Assembly (NCBI GenBank): GCA_905221605.1
Contig: CAJNDS010002205.1
Location: forward strand, 133,503 to 197,502
Length of the DNA stretch: 64,000 bases
Direction of reading: 5' to 3'
Source: Symbiodinium natans
Taxonomy: Eukaryota; Sar; Dinophyceae; Suessiales; Symbiodiniaceae
Shown: in pieces, positions 39,164 through 47,804 of the stretch
How the letters are laid out: every line of letters begins with the position of its first letter
How positions within the stretch are numbered: position 1 is the stretch's first letter
Position numbers and translations under genes: made by a program
The notes under the pieces: model-generated
The model's input: only the letters and a program-made list of their open reading frames with translations
Told to the model about the DNA's origin: nothing
Databases searched by the model: none

Positions 39164-42049
39164 ATGAACGGAACACTTGAAGGACTGAAAGAAGGAAAGG
39201 ATCTAGGAGGAAAAGAAATCAAGGACAAGCCACCAGGAGGAGGTGACGACGACAATGGCGATCATGGTGGTGACCTACCTGATCGCCAAGAACGCGTCAA
39301 AGCCATGGAGAAGGAAATGCTCGACTATGTCATGGAGAACGATGACATTGTGCCTGATCTTTCAGAATTTCCAGATGATCAACCCGGTGAACCTCGCGAC
39401 GGACCAGCATTGGAGTCTGAAGATGCCAAAGCCCTCAGATTGATTGGCGACTCCATTCTCGACAGTGCAGGAAGTGTACCACAGAGCGAAGGAGTACCGG
39501 ATGTTGCTTCGGATCCTCCGAGCAGCAAAAGGGAAACTAAGCGTGGTATTCCCCCCAAAACCGTTTCGGAACCTCCGGACGGCAAAGGGGAACCTGCATC
39601 GTCATCACGCGGTCCAACTGGGCGTTCCATTCCGGACATTGACGAGACCGACCCTGCATTCATCATCGCAAAGCTCAAGGAAGCTGGACTCATCGGACCG
39701 GAACCCGAGTTCTGGAAGTTCGGTACTCCCGGCGACGGTCGTGTCTACATCAATGACGACGGCGAACCTTGCAAGATCGACAAGCGGGGGGCTCCGTTCA
39801 AGATTGGGAGTGATGGTAGACGATTGCTACCCTCCACACGTCCGAAGGGCAAGTTCACTCCCGAAGAATGGCACAAGCTCGGAAGCGAAGGAAGGAAGAT
39901 CGAACTTAAGAAGATAAAGAAGGTCGAAGAGAAGGAGGCCAAGAAGGCTCGCAAGAAGGAGGCCAAGGAGAAGAAGGAAGGCAAAGAGCATAAAGACGCA
40001 CTCGTTGCATCGTTGGAGGCACTACTTCCCAAGGTCGTGCCTGCGGAGAAGATCGATTTGGACTTCAGGGCGGGAACGACTACTGGATGGACATGGTGCG
40101 AGGAACAGGTGACGCAGATTGCCACAGAAATGTTTCTGGACGATGTGCTGCCTGCTCTTCCAAGTGAATTGGCAGAGTTCGGATTGAGAGCTCCTCGCAT
40201 GCCATGTGTGTCATCAACCAAAGAGAAACACAAAGAGAAGCTCGCATGTGCAGCGCCGTGCTTCAACGCCATGGTTACACGTCCAGTCAACCGCAAGGAG
40301 ATGTACGAGAATCCCAAAGCCATGGAGGCGTTCATGAAAGAATGGAAAGGCTTGTGGGATCAGGAAGTCTTCGACTTTAGCCAAGTGCGGGAGTATGACG
40401 ACGTGGTCAGAGAAGCCAAGAAGTCCAACGCGAAGGTGCACATGGCAAGAGTGCATGGTCTCATCTATGAGAAGAACTATCAACTCAAAGAAGGGGACCC
40501 TGCAAGGAAGTTCAAAGGAAGAGGTGTGCTGCTTGGAGATCAAGTCAAAGATCAGAATATGGAGGCGGCGCTGTTCCAGGATCTCGGTAACTCTCCGGCA
40601 ACCTTTGATGCGTCTCGTTGGGCCGACTTCTACGGGTGCTTACCCGGGAACGACGTTCAGATGGCGGATGCTATCCAGGCCTACATTCAGGCTAAGTTGA
40701 CGGGGACTCCGTGCTGGGTTGAACTTCCAGACGAGGCTTGGCATCCTTCGGTGAACCGGAGGAAATTTCGCAGACCAGTCTGCAGGCTCGTGAAAGCACT
40801 CTATGGGCATCCGGACGCTGGTACAATGTGGGAACAACATTGTCACACCGCAGTCCAGAAGATGGGTTTTGCACCAGTTGGTGAGGAATGGCCGTCTCTT
40901 TACTTCCATGCAGGAATGAAGCTCCTATTGGTCATCTATGTCGACGACCTGAAGCTCGCCGGTCCGGCGGAGAACCTCCCGAAGGGGTGGAACATGCTTC
41001 GCAAGGAACTTCGTCTTGAGGAGGAAACTCCGCTTGGTTTATATTTGGGATGTCGAATCTCAAAGGGAGAGGCTAAACTTCACGACAACACCACGGTGCG
41101 AACTGTCACTTATGACATGGAAACCTATCTCGAAATGACAGTGCAAAAGTATTGTGAAACCACGGGATTTCCTGTGGACAAATTCAAGAAGGTACCATCT
41201 CCCAGTCCAGTTGAAGAAACCAAAAATCACCCGGCTAGGGCACCGTGTCATCCAGGTGCTGCAAGCCATCGGTGTCAATGGTGTGGACATACAATGCCTG
41301 TCGATAAGGGCGGACGGCTTCTACCTCCACCACCGGTTCCTAAGGGCCCACAGGAAACGGAACTCGATGAGGCAGACAGGGGTACTCTTGCCCCGCATGC
41401 GGCGAGCATCCTCATGAAGTTGCTCTATGCTGCAAGAATTTGCAGGTTTGATTTGCTGCGAAGCATAAACAATCTTGCGCGACGCATTACAAAGTGGTCC
41501 AAGAAAGAGGATGCGGCTCTGCATCATTTGATGTGCTACGTCCATCAGTCCAAAGGTCATAAGATGATCGGATGGGTCGGCGATTCCATGGATGCTACTT
41601 CCATAGGGTTGTATGCGGATGCGGATTACGCTGGTTGTGGCGAGAGTTTGCGTTCTACTTCGGGGGCTCACATGCATATTCAGGGACCGCACACACGGTT
41701 CCCGTTGGCAGGTGTCAGTAAGCGACAGGGTTGCGCCAGCCACTCTACTCCCGAAGCGGAAATTGTGGCTGCGGACTATGCGATGTCGCGTATTGGCATT
41801 CCGGCCATCACATTGTGGCGTTTGATTGGGGGCAAAGATCCTAATTTCGTGTTCTACGATGACAATCAGACGGAATCAGACGATGATCGGCGTGGTCCGC
41901 ACAGGCAAGAACCCGACGATGCGCCATTTGGAACGCTCACACGGGATCTGCATTGCGTGGATGCACGAGGTGTTCCAGGAGGGGTACGTGTCTCTGGCTT
42001 ACGAGGTAACCGCCAAAATGGCGGCCGATATCCATACGAAGGCCTTTAA
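39164..42049 (+). CDS. Reverse transcriptase and RNase H of copia-type element
   Basis: After an acidic and then Lys-rich linker (about 370 residues), the copia RT domain runs from MVTRPVNRKEMYENPKAM through KFKGRGVLLGDQVKDQN and VKALYGHPDAG to the catalytic box VIYVDDLKLAG (Asp-Asp at residues 594-595). RNase H follows with its first catalytic Asp in LYADADYAG (about residue 819), then RSTSGAHMHIQG and HSTPEAEIVAADYA with Glu. The RNase H C-terminus leaves this frame at a 10-bp duplication (41864-41883) and continues in the frame of the next ORF. RT copies element RNA into cDNA, and RNase H removes the RNA strand. The last 55 codons of this frame are out-of-register sequence. Confidence 0.9.
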   Translation: MNGTLEGLKEGKDLGGKEIKDKPPGGGDDDNGDHGGDLPDRQERVKAMEKEMLDYVMENDDIVPDLSEFPDDQPGEPRDGPALESEDAKALRLIGDSILDSAGSVPQSEGVPDVASDPPSSKRETKRGIPPKTVSEPPDGKGEPASSSRGPTGRSIPDIDETDPAFIIAKLKEAGLIGPEPEFWKFGTPGDGRVYINDDGEPCKIDKRGAPFKIGSDGRRLLPSTRPKGKFTPEEWHKLGSEGRKIELKKIKKVEEKEAKKARKKEAKEKKEGKEHKDALVASLEALLPKVVPAEKIDLDFRAGTTTGWTWCEEQVTQIATEMFLDDVLPALPSELAEFGLRAPRMPCVSSTKEKHKEKLACAAPCFNAMVTRPVNRKEMYENPKAMEAFMKEWKGLWDQEVFDFSQVREYDDVVREAKKSNAKVHMARVHGLIYEKNYQLKEGDPARKFKGRGVLLGDQVKDQNMEAALFQDLGNSPATFDASRWADFYGCLPGNDVQMADAIQAYIQAKLTGTPCWVELPDEAWHPSVNRRKFRRPVCRLVKALYGHPDAGTMWEQHCHTAVQKMGFAPVGEEWPSLYFHAGMKLLLVIYVDDLKLAGPAENLPKGWNMLRKELRLEEETPLGLYLGCRISKGEAKLHDNTTVRTVTYDMETYLEMTVQKYCETTGFPVDKFKKVPSPSPVEETKNHPARAPCHPGAASHRCQWCGHTMPVDKGGRLLPPPPVPKGPQETELDEADRGTLAPHAASILMKLLYAARICRFDLLRSINNLARRITKWSKKEDAALHHLMCYVHQSKGHKMIGWVGDSMDATSIGLYADADYAGCGESLRSTSGAHMHIQGPHTRFPLAGVSKRQGCASHSTPEAEIVAADYAMSRIGIPAITLWRLIGGKDPNFVFYDDNQTESDDDRRGPHRQEPDDAPFGTLTRDLHCVDARGVPGGVRVSGLRGNRQNGGRYPYEGL

Positions 42050-45000
42050 AGACCACGTCTCCTGGGCTCACGCGTGTCAGCTAATTAACATCATGCCTCC
42101 CACGATGCTTTCGAGCGTTGAGGTCATGGACATGATGAAGGCTACACACCAACAATCGGCTGATGAGAAAGGTCATCAGCACTACTCGTTTAAGAACGAG
42201 GGTCCATGTTTTCCTTACACGCAAACACCTATCTTGCCCCAGGAGCTGTATAGGGCCGGTTTGTCCAGTAAGGAGGGTGTCCAGGAAACGGACAGTACTG
42301 ATCCGATCTTGGTGGTGAAGTTCCCGCGCATGCTCCGCGGCGTCCCCAGTGCTTTGCGACCGGGGAAGTATTTGCGGTCCACGTGGATTCTGCGTGAAGG
42401 GCAATGGCATCGTATCGAGGATGAGGTCCCTATCCCGTCGGAACCTCAGAAATTCGATCGGTATGTCGAGCGCGCTGTGTTTCAATATCACTTCCAACGG
42501 GGCTCGGCGGCGACGACGCGTGTGCACCGCACCGCGTCGCCTGCCGTGTCTGCGTCCTCGCTGCCCGACTGTTCGCGCTGTCGCGTTCGCGATTCGCCCG
42601 CGCTCTGTAGGCAAGTGTGCGACTTAGTGGTCCGCGCCGCCCATGGGGGGTATGGGGGTGTTTTTCGCGCTGGGTCTGAAGGCATGGGGGGTGATATCAA
42701 CGAAATTCCTGCGCTCGAATCTACCGTCGTCGCTGTTGCGCGCGCCGCAAAAGAAGCAGATTTTCCTCAATCTACATTCGTGCCCGAATTCATCGAGGTG
42801 ACTCGTGCTGGGACTGGTAATCATGAAGTCGCTTTCCAAGACAAGCACGGGAAAGAGATGTTTAAGGCACGGAGTGACTCGCTCAGCGGGGCTATAGGGT
42901 TTTCCATGACGATCAAAGCTTCGGATGTCGAAAACGGTAGCCCTCGCGTGTGGTTGCTCGTAGGTCTGGAAGAGGATAACTGGTGGCAGACGTATGCACC
43001 GCCGGACGTCAACGTCATCTGCGTGCCGGAAGCGGATGCACGCGGCGCCTACCAGTACTGCAAAGACATCATTAAATGGTCGTTCAAGGATCTTCGGAAC
43101 GTTCTGTTCATAGGAGCAGGGGCGCTGAATCGAGCTTCTTGGCTTGATGTTGATCCTAGAGAACGCTTTTATGAGGACCGAGGCGTCGTAGATTACCCCT
43201 GGGGGGAGGTCATTGATTTAGTCTTTGAGGCCCGGAAGAAAGGGGCGACTACTATCGTCGAGGTTCCTGACAAGCCGAAGTTTCGAAAGTCGGCACAGTA
43301 CAAGAACATAGTTGAATGCATGAAGTGGGAGAGATTCACAATTGCTGATTGCTGCCACGGTCGGAGGATCTGCGTTCCACAGGGAAGCGGGGCCCCGAAC
43401 ATCGTGTATGTCAACGAAGCTACTGAGTTTCTCATTCATGGACTCAAAGCCCCTGAAAACGTGAAGGGTGTGTGCGGCATGCAACATCATCATGCATCAC
43501 GTGAAGCTGTCGAGACTCACGGGGATGGGTGTGGAAAGAGAACCAGTAAAGTGTCACGCCTCTTGTTGAAAATGCTTTCTGAGCGGGACGCCAAGGTTGA
43601 GGACCCCAAGGCCTGCAGTTCTGTTGAGAAGTTACCGTCGGGTAAGGACAGGATGATCATTGAATTCTGTTGCTCTAAGGACAGTAGCTTGGGTAAATCC
43701 TCGAGTGCTACAAGGGGAGCTCACGTCATGCGCGTGCATGAAGCTCTCCAAGCCCAAACCAAGGCATGTGAAAGCAACATCCTCAAGGAAGCGGAACGAT
43801 TCCGAAAATCCAATCCCAAATGTCCGATTCTTGTGTTTGCTTCTCTTCCGTGCACTGGGGGGTCCAATTGGATCAAGGTGAACGAAATGGGGGGTGAAAC
43901 TGAAAAGGGAAAGGAACATCGGAAGAAATTTAGGGACTTACTGAAAGCTCTCAAACGCCTTTTGCGAAAGCTGGCGGTATTTTCCCCCAAAATCGCTTTT
44001 GAGTTGCCGAAAACCTGTTTGTATTGGAGTTGGCCCGAAGTTCAAGCCCTAATAAAGCAGCATTCATTGCGTGTTGCACGAATTGACGGTTGCATGATGG
44101 GTGTTGTTGACAAAGACGGCATTCCTTTACTCAAAGCATGGTGTATCGCCACGAATGTGTCAACCATGTTGAACCTCAAAGGGGTCACGTGCGATAACAC
44201 ACATGAACATGGCACACCAAGAGGTCAGGCGCTCAAGAAGGCAGGAAACTACACACCACACATGGCAAAGCTGTTGCACAACGCATGGCGTGATGAAGCT
44301 CGCAATATCCGCAGGGGCTCTGCTCAGAGTGTTCATGTGGCAGCTTCATGTGTACTTGTTCATGTCAGTTTGCGTTGCAGTAAAAGCCAGGTGCAACATG
44401 AGTTCCAAGGTACTTGCATAATCGTTTGTCCTACACCAGGAATAGGGTTCGGATCCTCCGACCCTAATCCAAAGTGCAGTGAGGGGTTCGGCTCCGCCGG
44501 CTCGGATCTGCATCTGGGGAAGGGACTCGGCTCCGCCGGTCCTAGAACCAGCATGGACGGACAACAGCAGAGGCCCATTCCTCCGCATGTTCCATGGTCG
44601 CGACCTCAAGACCTCTTCTCCCTGCCGTACCAGAGATCGGGCATCAACATCCCCGTTGGCAATGGGATGACTGCTTTGCGCACGACATGTCATGCGCTGC
44701 GATCATTGAGAGGGCAACCTCTTCCTGGACGATTGGAGCAAGGCATGGTCGCCACGAATGCGAACATTGCTGCGTGGGTGGAATTTGGAGTGCCAGCTAT
44801 CCTTTTGGCGGCAGTTGCGGCACCATCCAGCCCATATGGTTTTCCTGAAGTCAGAGTTCGGGAGCTGTTTCGAGGTGTGGTGGAAAGCCTATTGCCAGCA
44901 AGGAGTGCGGAGAGCTACAAGACAGTCCTTAGCCATGTCACAACGTTTATCAAGGTTGTCAAGACTGCGATAAGCACTGATTCGACTCGACAGGTGCTGC

Positions 45001-47804
45001 AGGAGCTTCTGGACCACGTCATTGAGATTGACCTCTTCAAGAACATTGACATGTTCGTCGACGTTTTGGTTCAAGATGCTGAACAAGGGCGTTTGGATCC
45101 TCAATATCCATGTTTGACGGTGGTCACTATGGACGGATATCTTGATCCGAATGTCATTTGCAGAACAGTCGTTACCAAGAGTCCGTGGATCTATGTGACT
45201 AGGTACAACGACTGGATGCGGCTTAATTCCTACTTTCGCGAGAACCTCCCCAACCGTCGTGAAGGGCTACCATGCATGCTTCTCACCCAGGACTTCTGGG
45301 ATTTGCTGGAGCTGATTTGGTCAATGGCGAAGCAAGTGGGTTACTGTTTGAGAAGTCACAATCAGGTCGCCGAGCACACGCAGATGAATGTGTGGGATCT
45401 GATCGAGATCGTGGTCGATCCCCCGGAGAACGTGTCCGCGGCGGTCGCTCATGCAGTCAACAGCCTCCAAGGGTTGTCGGTCGCCTTGCATACAGCCCAC
45501 GAATACCTCAACGACAGTCGGACGGTGTGGCCATCGGAACCATCGAGAACGACCGGAGCCGAGCTCAGGGAGTCGTTGGTGAATGCGACAACTGTCGTCA
45601 TGGCCCCGCCACCAACCGGTCTCGGGTTACCAGCTTCCTTTTCACACAGCTCGTGGAACCAGCTGGCTGCCGAGCAGAACGTCTTGAGGGCGGTCCACGA
45701 CATGTACAGGACTCACAGGTCTTGGATGTCCGAGATCACGAACCTGCGAGCCGAGTGTTACTCCGAAGGACGTGAACAGCCGCCGTACCTGAAGCCCGAT
45801 CCAACAGGCACGGTGTTTCCTCCGGCATTGAATTCGCACCCGCCTTGGGTGAATGTTCAACGTCAACATCCCGCAGGGCCTGCATCCCCATCCGTTCCGG
45901 AAGGGCCGGCTCCTTTCGTGGAAGAGGATCATCCTGCCAACAGATCGACGTCTACGCCATCACCAAGACAGGCAACGGGCGCATCCTTTGTCGAAGCAAG
46001 AGGTGAATCCGCCAAGAGGCAGCGGGGACCGGAGGATGTCCGCTCCGCGGCATCCCAACCGGGAACCGCGGCCAGTTCTTCCGATCCTCGGGGAGCTGAG
46101 CCAACTGCCCAACCAGAAGGAGAACCCGATGAAGTTCGCTGGTATCTGGATCCTACTCCCGATGGGTACATGGAGAAGTTCGTCAAGTTCCAATCCAGAC
46201 ATCGCGTGCAGCTGGGTACAACCATCATCGTACACAAAGATGATCCTACAGATGTCCTACCCGCACGTGATCAGACACCCAAGATCAACGGGAAATTTGG
46301 AACCAGCAGCGAGCAAGTTTACCTTCGGCGCGTCACCACACACCTTGCCAAGCTCTACGGGATGAGCCAGTCGAATCGCGCAGGTGCGTTTCACATGGCA
46401 ACATTCATGAAGAAAGGGGATGTGGAGTGGCTACGACTTTACAAGGTGCTGTACGAGAAGGTTTTCTTGTGCACAATCCGTCAGCTACCAACTCCTGGCA
46501 CAATGTTTGCGGCGGTCATGCAATCCACGGCTACGGGAGAGCTGGGAATTTTCCACTTCAACAGCAGCCCGGAGAGAGCCTTGTTGACGGCTGGACTGAG
46601 AAAGTTCAGCGCTTCCATTCGTCAGGCAAGTACCCCCGATGTCACAGCGGTGCGATCCAGCAAAACAATCATCCTGGCTGACTTCGAGGTGTGGACGAAA
46701 ACCAAGAACCGCTTGACCTACACGATGGCCAGCAAGCTCCAAGAAAAGGGATGGTATGATGCCCATTCGTACTGCCAGACCGTTGATGAAAGCCTCGATC
46801 CACTCCTACCTGAAGGATTCCAAGTCGTTGCCACCAAAGCCAGAGATGCAGTCCGAGAATGGAGAGGTCCCGGGCAGAGCATCGACGTCACCGCGCACGT
46901 CTACTTGTCGTTCAGAGCCATCAACGATCTCCTGGTTTGGGAGCATGGCAATGCGACTCCCGAGAACATGCGAAAGTGGTTCGTCGATCCAATCATGGAC
47001 TTGTCAGACCTTCTGCAACGTGCCGTGATTGTGACCCTCAACGACGATCCCCGTTTCATCGGGAAGGACGTTGGTGCAGCGATGCCATGGGCTGCCATCG
47101 ATTGGATCGCAGTGGAGCTCCGAGCAAGGGGATGCATTGTTTTCACGTCATCACTGCTGTGGGCTCGAATTGCTGTGACTCTCCACAAGGGCAGCGACAA
47201 TTTCCGGATCAATCCGGAGGAGATGCATTTGGCGGTGGCGGCATTCGACAAACATTTGCTGCAAGAAAAGATCATCACGCTTTGCATGGCACCCCCAGAG
47301 AGCATGGGCGATTGCGAACCTCATTTGGATTCCGTGAACATGGAGACTGCGGATGCGAAGGCGGTCTTTGCACCGTCGAGCAGCGACGACGTTCGGACCG
47401 CGTCGGCCAATGATGACACGCAAGAACGACATCAACGAGTCGTGGAGAGGGCATCGGAGCTTGAGGGCATCCGCGGAGGCGTGGACATGACTTGGGTGGA
47501 TGCGGACATCGCCATGGTCAGCCCAGAACCGTTCTACGACGGTGAAACCTACTGGATTGACATCGAGGGCCTCATCAGCAAGCATCCCACTGCCCCGAGT
47601 GGCCAATTCCATGTGTGTCAGGCATGCGTCGACGAGTTCAACAAGCTGAAGAACTCCTTCCAAGGCGAGTTCGGACCAATCCAATCTCCAGCGTATTGTC
47701 CCTTCTGTTCGCTCAAAGCAATGTGGGACAAGGACTATGGCGTCAACAAATGGGAGGAGGTTCGGAAGTCAGAACGCCATGCTGCAGGGTGCGCCATATT
47801 TTAG
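41826..47804 (+). CDS. RNase H tail, duplicated methyltransferase-like domains, long unknown region
   Basis: A 1,992-codon frame. Its first about 90 codons complete the copia RNase H (RTGKNPTMRHL, ADIHTKAFKDH). From about residue 375 to 830 lie two related domains (separate entries). Codons around 835-909 are low-quality linker with Gly-Ser repeats. From Met 910 (44553) a new protein-like stretch begins, so a separate start there is plausible. The next 1,000 residues are not recognised; they include a Pro/Ser/Glu-rich linker (about residues 1320-1430) and a globular-looking region after 46130. Two CxxC pairs near the end (CQAC, CPFC) suggest a zinc site. The frame stops at TAG 47802 but continues open and protein-like for another 1,480 codons. 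Confidence 0.75.
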   Translation: MGAKILISCSTMTIRRNQTMIGVVRTGKNPTMRHLERSHGICIAWMHEVFQEGYVSLAYEVTAKMAADIHTKAFKDHVSWAHACQLINIMPPTMLSSVEVMDMMKATHQQSADEKGHQHYSFKNEGPCFPYTQTPILPQELYRAGLSSKEGVQETDSTDPILVVKFPRMLRGVPSALRPGKYLRSTWILREGQWHRIEDEVPIPSEPQKFDRYVERAVFQYHFQRGSAATTRVHRTASPAVSASSLPDCSRCRVRDSPALCRQVCDLVVRAAHGGYGGVFRAGSEGMGGDINEIPALESTVVAVARAAKEADFPQSTFVPEFIEVTRAGTGNHEVAFQDKHGKEMFKARSDSLSGAIGFSMTIKASDVENGSPRVWLLVGLEEDNWWQTYAPPDVNVICVPEADARGAYQYCKDIIKWSFKDLRNVLFIGAGALNRASWLDVDPRERFYEDRGVVDYPWGEVIDLVFEARKKGATTIVEVPDKPKFRKSAQYKNIVECMKWERFTIADCCHGRRICVPQGSGAPNIVYVNEATEFLIHGLKAPENVKGVCGMQHHHASREAVETHGDGCGKRTSKVSRLLLKMLSERDAKVEDPKACSSVEKLPSGKDRMIIEFCCSKDSSLGKSSSATRGAHVMRVHEALQAQTKACESNILKEAERFRKSNPKCPILVFASLPCTGGSNWIKVNEMGGETEKGKEHRKKFRDLLKALKRLLRKLAVFSPKIAFELPKTCLYWSWPEVQALIKQHSLRVARIDGCMMGVVDKDGIPLLKAWCIATNVSTMLNLKGVTCDNTHEHGTPRGQALKKAGNYTPHMAKLLHNAWRDEARNIRRGSAQSVHVAASCVLVHVSLRCSKSQVQHEFQGTCIIVCPTPGIGFGSSDPNPKCSEGFGSAGSDLHLGKGLGSAGPRTSMDGQQQRPIPPHVPWSRPQDLFSLPYQRSGINIPVGNGMTALRTTCHALRSLRGQPLPGRLEQGMVATNANIAAWVEFGVPAILLAAVAAPSSPYGFPEVRVRELFRGVVESLLPARSAESYKTVLSHVTTFIKVVKTAISTDSTRQVLQELLDHVIEIDLFKNIDMFVDVLVQDAEQGRLDPQYPCLTVVTMDGYLDPNVICRTVVTKSPWIYVTRYNDWMRLNSYFRENLPNRREGLPCMLLTQDFWDLLELIWSMAKQVGYCLRSHNQVAEHTQMNVWDLIEIVVDPPENVSAAVAHAVNSLQGLSVALHTAHEYLNDSRTVWPSEPSRTTGAELRESLVNATTVVMAPPPTGLGLPASFSHSSWNQLAAEQNVLRAVHDMYRTHRSWMSEITNLRAECYSEGREQPPYLKPDPTGTVFPPALNSHPPWVNVQRQHPAGPASPSVPEGPAPFVEEDHPANRSTSTPSPRQATGASFVEARGESAKRQRGPEDVRSAASQPGTAASSSDPRGAEPTAQPEGEPDEVRWYLDPTPDGYMEKFVKFQSRHRVQLGTTIIVHKDDPTDVLPARDQTPKINGKFGTSSEQVYLRRVTTHLAKLYGMSQSNRAGAFHMATFMKKGDVEWLRLYKVLYEKVFLCTIRQLPTPGTMFAAVMQSTATGELGIFHFNSSPERALLTAGLRKFSASIRQASTPDVTAVRSSKTIILADFEVWTKTKNRLTYTMASKLQEKGWYDAHSYCQTVDESLDPLLPEGFQVVATKARDAVREWRGPGQSIDVTAHVYLSFRAINDLLVWEHGNATPENMRKWFVDPIMDLSDLLQRAVIVTLNDDPRFIGKDVGAAMPWAAIDWIAVELRARGCIVFTSSLLWARIAVTLHKGSDNFRINPEEMHLAVAAFDKHLLQEKIITLCMAPPESMGDCEPHLDSVNMETADAKAVFAPSSSDDVRTASANDDTQERHQRVVERASELEGIRGGVDMTWVDADIAMVSPEPFYDGETYWIDIEGLISKHPTAPSGQFHVCQACVDEFNKLKNSFQGEFGPIQSPAYCPFCSLKAMWDKDYGVNKWEEVRKSERHAAGCAIF
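41864..41883 (+). other. 10-bp tandem duplication causing frameshift 2
   Basis: AATCAGACGG is followed by AATCAGACGA. Frame one reads FYDDNQT just before. Frame three carries the expected copia continuation (VVRTGKNPTMRHL) just after. One copy too many of the 10-mer explains the shift. Confidence 0.8.
42950..43590 (+). other. Methyltransferase-like domain A (degenerate copy)
   Basis: Residues about 375-590 of the frame starting at 41826. Blocks LRNVLFIGAGALNRASWLDV, TTIVEVPDKPKF, and a C-terminal part ending QHHHASREAV align block by block with domain B. The cysteine motif of domain B is replaced (GAGALNRASW), so A is probably not catalytic and may be structural. Confidence 0.55.
43640..44310 (+). 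other. Methyltransferase-like domain B (cytosine-C5 type suspected)
   Basis: Residues about 612-828. MIIEFCCSKDSSLGK could be a degenerate SAM-binding motif. LPCTGGSNWIKVN has a Pro-Cys like the catalytic motif IV of C5-cytosine methyltransferases (Cys about residue 676). IAFELPKTCLYW resembles motif VI with its Glu. The C-terminal part reads CDNTHEHGTPRG and NYTPHMAKLL. Cytosine methyltransferases captured by retrotransposons have been described in dinoflagellates, which supports the idea. The motifs are imperfect, so another Rossmann-fold enzyme is possible. Confidence 0.5.
44330..44552 (+). promoter_or_regulatory. Linker with GGATCCTCCG/GGCTCCGCCGG boxes, possible inter-ORF region
   Basis: Translation here is low quality (VHVAASCVLVHVSLRCSKSQ), suggesting non-coding sequence that happens to be open. 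Three GC-rich boxes (44447, 44486, 44526) flank the ATG at 44553. It may be a leader or start region for the downstream ORF. No promoter elements are recognisable. Confidence 0.35.
47802..47804 (+). other. In-frame TAG inside a continuous frame
   Basis: GCAIF, TAG, KHDFVYQDGSP: both sides read as one protein. CAG to TAG by a single transition is the simplest explanation; readthrough cannot be excluded. Confidence 0.65.

Noticed and set aside
36374-41743. Many 60-237 codon minus-strand ORFs opposite gag-pol
   Set aside because: Shadows of the plus-strand polyprotein caused by its codon usage.
46650-47180. SGNH-hydrolase-like region (SFRAINDLL as a possible Asn block)
   Set aside because: Only one of the expected blocks can be argued for; the Ser and His blocks are not visible. 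Left as unknown.
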